Below, in pieces: positions 60,888-64,000 of a DNA stretch of 64,000 nucleotides (the stretch's first letter is position 1; each line of letters begins with the position of its first letter). This DNA is from Pseudomonadota bacterium (lineage in GTDB: Bacteria > Pseudomonadota > Gammaproteobacteria > Burkholderiales > Burkholderiaceae_C). The stretch is taken from assembly GCA_018241185.1 (NCBI GenBank), contig JAFEEH010000200.1, forward strand, positions 16,218 through 80,217, in the 5' to 3' direction. The notes beneath the pieces were generated by a model, which did not search any database, had not been told where the DNA came from, and worked only from the letters and a program-made list of their open reading frames with translations. The position numbers and the translations under genes are program-made.

Positions 60888-61104
60888 AAGGCAGATCGCC
60901 CAGGCGGCCGGTGCAGGTCGGTTGAGTGACGAACGGGGGTGATCGCTTTAACGTTTCCGACCGCGTGTTGGCGGGGCCCTGAATCGACGTCCATAGCGCT
61001 TGCGCACTCGCCTCACGGCACAAGCTTGGAGATTGCGCTTTGCGCTTCTGTCGCTACGACAGGCAGTTTGCAAGCGCACGTTGCGCCGGATCAAATTCGC
61101 GCGA

Positions 61105-62220
61105 TTACTTTAGGAGCGCGGTGATGCCCGCATTGATGGCGAAGCCGCCCAATACCAGCCAGATGAAGAGCACGGCGGCGAGTGCGAGCGGCTTGATCCC
61201 GGCTTTGCGGATGGCCGAAACGTGCGTTGTCAGGCCAAGTCCAGCCATGGCCATGGCCAACAAAACGGTGTCGATGTCGATCATCTGCCTCACTGCTGCC
61301 TTGGGAAGCAGTGCAAGGGAGTTGAAACCGGCGACTGCCACGAAGCCGAGGGCAAACCACGGAATCACGACGCCGCGACGCGGTGATTCCGTCGCGCTGT
61401 TGATGCTGTCAACTCCTCCTGCGTGGCCGACACTCGTGCGGGAAAGATAGCCTGACAGGAGGATCAGGAAGGGCGCGAGCATGATCACGCGGACCATCTT
61501 GGCGATGACCGCGGCGTTCGTGGCTTGCTCGCCGACGGCACGGCCGGCCGCGAGCACCTGAGCGACCTCGTGGATGGTTGAGCCGGCGTAAATGCCGTAC
61601 TCCGTCGGCGACAGGTCGAACAGCCTGTATTTGGCGACCAAGTGGTAAAGCAGCGGGTACAGGAAGATGGCCAGCGTGCCGAACACCACCACTGCGGCCA
61701 CCGCAACCATCACCTGTTCGGCGCGTCCGCGAACCACTGGTTCTGCTGCCATGACCGCCGCCGCACCGCAAATCGAACTACCGGCTCCGATGAGCATCGC
61801 CGTCCGGCGGTCCAGGCCGAACACTCGCGTGCCGAAAAAGCAGGCGAGCCCGAAGGTACTGCATAACACGGCGGCGTCGATCGCGACCCCCGTCCAGCCC
61901 ACATTCCCAATGTCCTGAAAGGTGAGACGCAGGCCATAGAGGATGACGCCCAAGCGCAGAAGAGTAGTTTTCGAAAGCTCAACGCCTGGACCAGCTATTG
62001 CACCAAGGCGGGGATACACGGTATTCCCCAGCACCATTCCCAGTCCGATGGCTACGGTCAATGCGCTGATGCCGTTCGATTCCAGCCAGCGGACTTTGCC
62101 CAACTGGACCGACGCGTACGCCAGTAGTCCCGTCAGCACAAGGCCGGGAGCAACTGTCCAGAGGCGGCGCATCGCACCGGACCGATGCGTGCCTTGTTGC
62201 GCCGAGATAACTGTTTGCAT
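61105..62220 (-). CDS. YeiH-family putative sulfate exporter
   Basis: A 371-residue membrane protein with about ten hydrophobic helices (UPF0324/YeiH). Signatures are LTVAIGLGMVLGNTVYP, LLRLGVILYGLRLTFQDIG, ICGAAAVMAAEPVV and the late YAGSTIHEVAQVLAAGRAVG. The family is annotated as sulfate/sulfite exporter from its links to sulfonate catabolism; direct evidence is limited. Divergent from a LysR gene, as in the yeiE-yeiH pair of enterobacteria. Its presence near a TauD-type gene hints at sulfite disposal. Confidence 0.9.
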   Translation of the reverse strand: MQTVISAQQGTHRSGAMRRLWTVAPGLVLTGLLAYASVQLGKVRWLESNGISALTVAIGLGMVLGNTVYPRLGAIAGPGVELSKTTLLRLGVILYGLRLTFQDIGNVGWTGVAIDAAVLCSTFGLACFFGTRVFGLDRRTAMLIGAGSSICGAAAVMAAEPVVRGRAEQVMVAVAAVVVFGTLAIFLYPLLYHLVAKYRLFDLSPTEYGIYAGSTIHEVAQVLAAGRAVGEQATNAAVIAKMVRVIMLAPFLILLSGYLSRTSVGHAGGVDSINSATESPRRGVVIPWFALGFVAVAGFNSLALLPKAAVRQMIDIDTVLLAMAMAGLGLTTHVSAIRKAGIKPLALAAVLFIWLVLGGFAINAGITALLK

Positions 62221-62334
62221 TGGGTCTCCATCACATGCTGCCGATACGTGGCTCTACTGTGAACCGAGAGCAAATACCTGCCAAACGGATACATCAGATA
62301 TAACCTATCGAAAAAGCAGATAACCGGACAACCA

Positions 62335-63267
62335 ATGCGATTGACGTTCCGTCAACTTCTGATCTTTTCCGCCGTAGCCGATGCCGGCAGCACCACCGCC
62401 GCAGGAGAGCGTGTCGCGCTCTCTCAGTCGGCAACGAGTAGTGCGCTGATCGAGCTGGAGAGTTTGCTCGGCGCACAACTGTTCGATCGCATCGGCAAGC
62501 GCTTGCTGCTGAATGACAACGGCCGGATGCTGCTTCCTCAGGCTAGGGCATTGCTCGACGGCGCTCGTGAGATCGAATGCCAGTTCGGGCTATCGAGCCC
62601 AGGAAAGAGTTCCGCGCCGCCGATCACACGACTTCGCGTCGGCGCCAGTACGACGATCGGCAACTATGTGTTGCCAGCGCTGGTCGCTGACTACCAAAGG
62701 GCATGGCCTGAGGCGCAGATTGACGTCGTCATCGGCAACACGCGCGACACCGCCGCATCCGTCAGTCGTCTCGAAGTGGATTTCGGTCTGATCGAAGGGC
62801 CTTGCCATGAGGCCGAGCTCCGTGTGGTGCCCTGGCTTCAGGACGAGTTGGTCATTGTGGCCGCACCGACGCATCAGTTGGTGCGGGCGGGGGGGCGGGC
62901 AGGTGTGCCGCTAAAAGCATTGCGCCATGCCCGTTGGCTGCTCCGGGAGCCGGGGTCTGGGACACGAGAAGCGGTGGAGCAACTGCTCCTGCCGCATCTG
63001 CACTACCTTGAAGGCGACATGCAGCCGGGCAGCACCGAGGCGATCAAGCAGGCGGCTGCGGAAGGCCTCGGCCTGGCCTGTCTGTCACTGGGTGCCGTGC
63101 AGGACCTCGTGACGCTTGGCAGACTGGTCGTGCTGCGCACTACGTTGCCCAGCCTGTCACGGCGCTTCTACCTTGTGCACCACCGGAAGAAACGGTTGTC
63201 CGCCAGTCTGCAAAGGTTCGTCGCGCACTGCGAGCGTCGTGCGTTGTTTGATGCCAAGCAGCCATAA
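62335..63267 (+). CDS. LysR-family regulator (YeiE/CysB-like group)
   Basis: A 310-residue regulator starting MRLTFRQLLIFSAVADAGST, with HTH TTAAGERVALSQSATSSALI followed by ELESLLGAQLFDRIGKRLLL. The effector domain begins LRVGASTTIGNYVLPALVAD, as in YeiE/CbbR relatives. It is divergent from the yeiH-like gene, the same pairing as in other proteobacteria where YeiE responds to sulfite. The intergenic ATATAACCTATCG and AGATAACCGG at 62297-62327 are possible half-sites. Confidence 0.88.
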   Translation: MRLTFRQLLIFSAVADAGSTTAAGERVALSQSATSSALIELESLLGAQLFDRIGKRLLLNDNGRMLLPQARALLDGAREIECQFGLSSPGKSSAPPITRLRVGASTTIGNYVLPALVADYQRAWPEAQIDVVIGNTRDTAASVSRLEVDFGLIEGPCHEAELRVVPWLQDELVIVAAPTHQLVRAGGRAGVPLKALRHARWLLREPGSGTREAVEQLLLPHLHYLEGDMQPGSTEAIKQAAAEGLGLACLSLGAVQDLVTLGRLVVLRTTLPSLSRRFYLVHHRKKRLSASLQRFVAHCERRALFDAKQP

Positions 63268-63705
63268 CGCCTAATCATGGTGGGGGTGCTCAGACAATGA
63301 GCAATTGGTGAAGGCATGTGTGCCAAGCGTGGCAAGTCAGGGCAGTGCAGTCAGGGCTGAGTGTTCGTGCACATGGGCGGTGGCCGTCCGCTCTGCAGCG
63401 ATTGCGGCAGCCTGCTCCAGCCGAGTCGGTGACCGCTAAAGGTCAGGTCGCCGTCACCGAAGTGCGCGCCCAGCAGTCGCGGGATGCGGCAGGCAGCAGG
63501 CGGCAAGTCACTGCAGCTATGCAGACGGAGCAGGATTGAACTGCTCGTGAATCCGGCTGGCAATCATCACGTCAGACGCCCTTTAACCGAAGGAATCCGT
63601 GTCCGTTGCTTATCAAGCGGCCAAAATCGGCCGCTCATACCTTGCCCGTCGTGGGACGAGGGTGTTCCGTGGCCTTCCGGAGCGGAGCAGCGACGCGGGA
63701 TCTAA
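63268..63705. other. Non-coding stretch before the IS element
   Basis: About 440 bp with no supportable gene. Short frames have no recognisable domains. A hairpin AGCGGCC/GGCCGCT (63616-63635) is present but lacks a T-run. Ends with the tetranucleotide CTAA abutting the insertion sequence. Confidence 0.5.
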
Positions 63706-64000
63706 GGAAGGTCTGGACAAGCCGGCTTGGCCCGCATGTTGGGAGCAGTGAACCGGCGCCTGACCGAAAAACGCGTCCTCGGGGGCGCGTCATTCGGCCT
63801 TTTCAGGCTTCTTGCTCACCTCACGCTGCTCTTGGACGCACTGCTCCCATCGCCGCCATCAACTGCTTGCGCACCATCCACAGATTCGACAGCGCAAACA
63901 AGGTGACCACATGGGCCGTGTTCTTGGCCAGACCGCGGAACCGGACCTTCACCAGACCGAACTGCCGCTTGATCACCCGAAACGGGTGCTCCACCTTCGC
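63706..64000 (-). mobile_element. IS5-family insertion sequence, 3' part (cut by window end)
   Basis: The outer end starts GGAAGGTCTGGACAAGC immediately after CTAA, which fits the YTAR target duplication of IS5 elements. About 115 bp of end sequence precede the transposase stop. The other end and second target copy lie outside the window. Confidence 0.8.
63821..64000 (-). CDS. IS5-family transposase, C-terminal part
   Basis: The last 59 codons read [20 protein letters not shown], then [20 protein letters not shown] and [11 protein letters not shown]. The HPFRxIKRQFG segment with the preceding Glu is the conserved C-terminal block around the catalytic Glu of the IS5 DDE transposase. The stop is TGA at 63821. 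The reading frame is open to the window edge, so the gene may be intact beyond it. Confidence 0.88.
   Translation of the reverse strand, partial: AKVEHPFRVIKRQFGLVKVRFRGLAKNTAHVVTLFALSNLWMVRKQLMAAMGAVRPRAA

Overview
The window is chromosomal DNA of a high-GC betaproteobacterium, almost certainly order Burkholderiales, family Comamonadaceae (Variovorax/Acidovorax-like). This rests on the GC-rich codon use, the gene order (ftsY | M16 peptidase pair | rsmD-coaD; pth-rplY-prs-tRNA-Gln-ispE-lolB; yicC-gmk-rpoZ-spoT; rph-rdgB-hemW), a Bug/TctC binding protein, and many copies of a short repeat I associate with this family. No replication origin, CRISPR array, rRNA or intact prophage is seen.

Layout. 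1-5910: start of ftsY, two coupled M16 peptidases, a lysG-lysE-type regulator/exporter pair around a large palindrome, then rsmD and coaD. 5907-9215: a pyroglutamate locus (pxpB, pxpC, pxpA, pcp). 9319-12923: small enzymes, including two unrelated SGNH/GDSL hydrolases. 13034-18011: a minus-strand locus of GntR regulator, ABC importer, RutB-like amidohydrolase and phosphoribosyltransferase, probably for a pyrimidine-like compound. 18084-20862: a TTC38-like protein, a tautomerase and a divergent LysR regulator. 20903-28131: a complete peptide-type ABC importer with an amidase. 28345-55286: mostly housekeeping genes (pth, rplY, prs, ispE, lolB, mutM, mutY, rapZ, recN, nadK, hrcA, greB, spoT, rpoZ, gmk, yicC, rph, rdgB, hemW) and four tRNAs. 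Among these sit a dynamin-like GTPase between mutM and mutY and a Ser/Thr kinase-PP2C pair.

The character changes at tRNA-Ser (55202-55286). Beyond it come about 480 bp of decayed DNA with integrase-arm-like repeats. Then follow an acyl-CoA ligase, a Bug solute-binding protein, a TauD-type dioxygenase, a LysR regulator and a YeiH-type exporter with its own LysR regulator. The window ends inside an IS5-family element. This looks like the edge of an acquired island, possibly for an organosulfur or carboxylated compound.

The most unusual structure is a set of eleven copies of a roughly 50-bp element ending in a small palindrome. Several copies lie inside genes: they form signal or lipoprotein signal peptides (second M16 protein, LolB, a small secreted protein), the N-terminus of an ABC ATPase, and the last codons and stop of two other genes. 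A second family of three long inverted repeats of about 126-164 bp lies between transporter and pyroglutamate genes.
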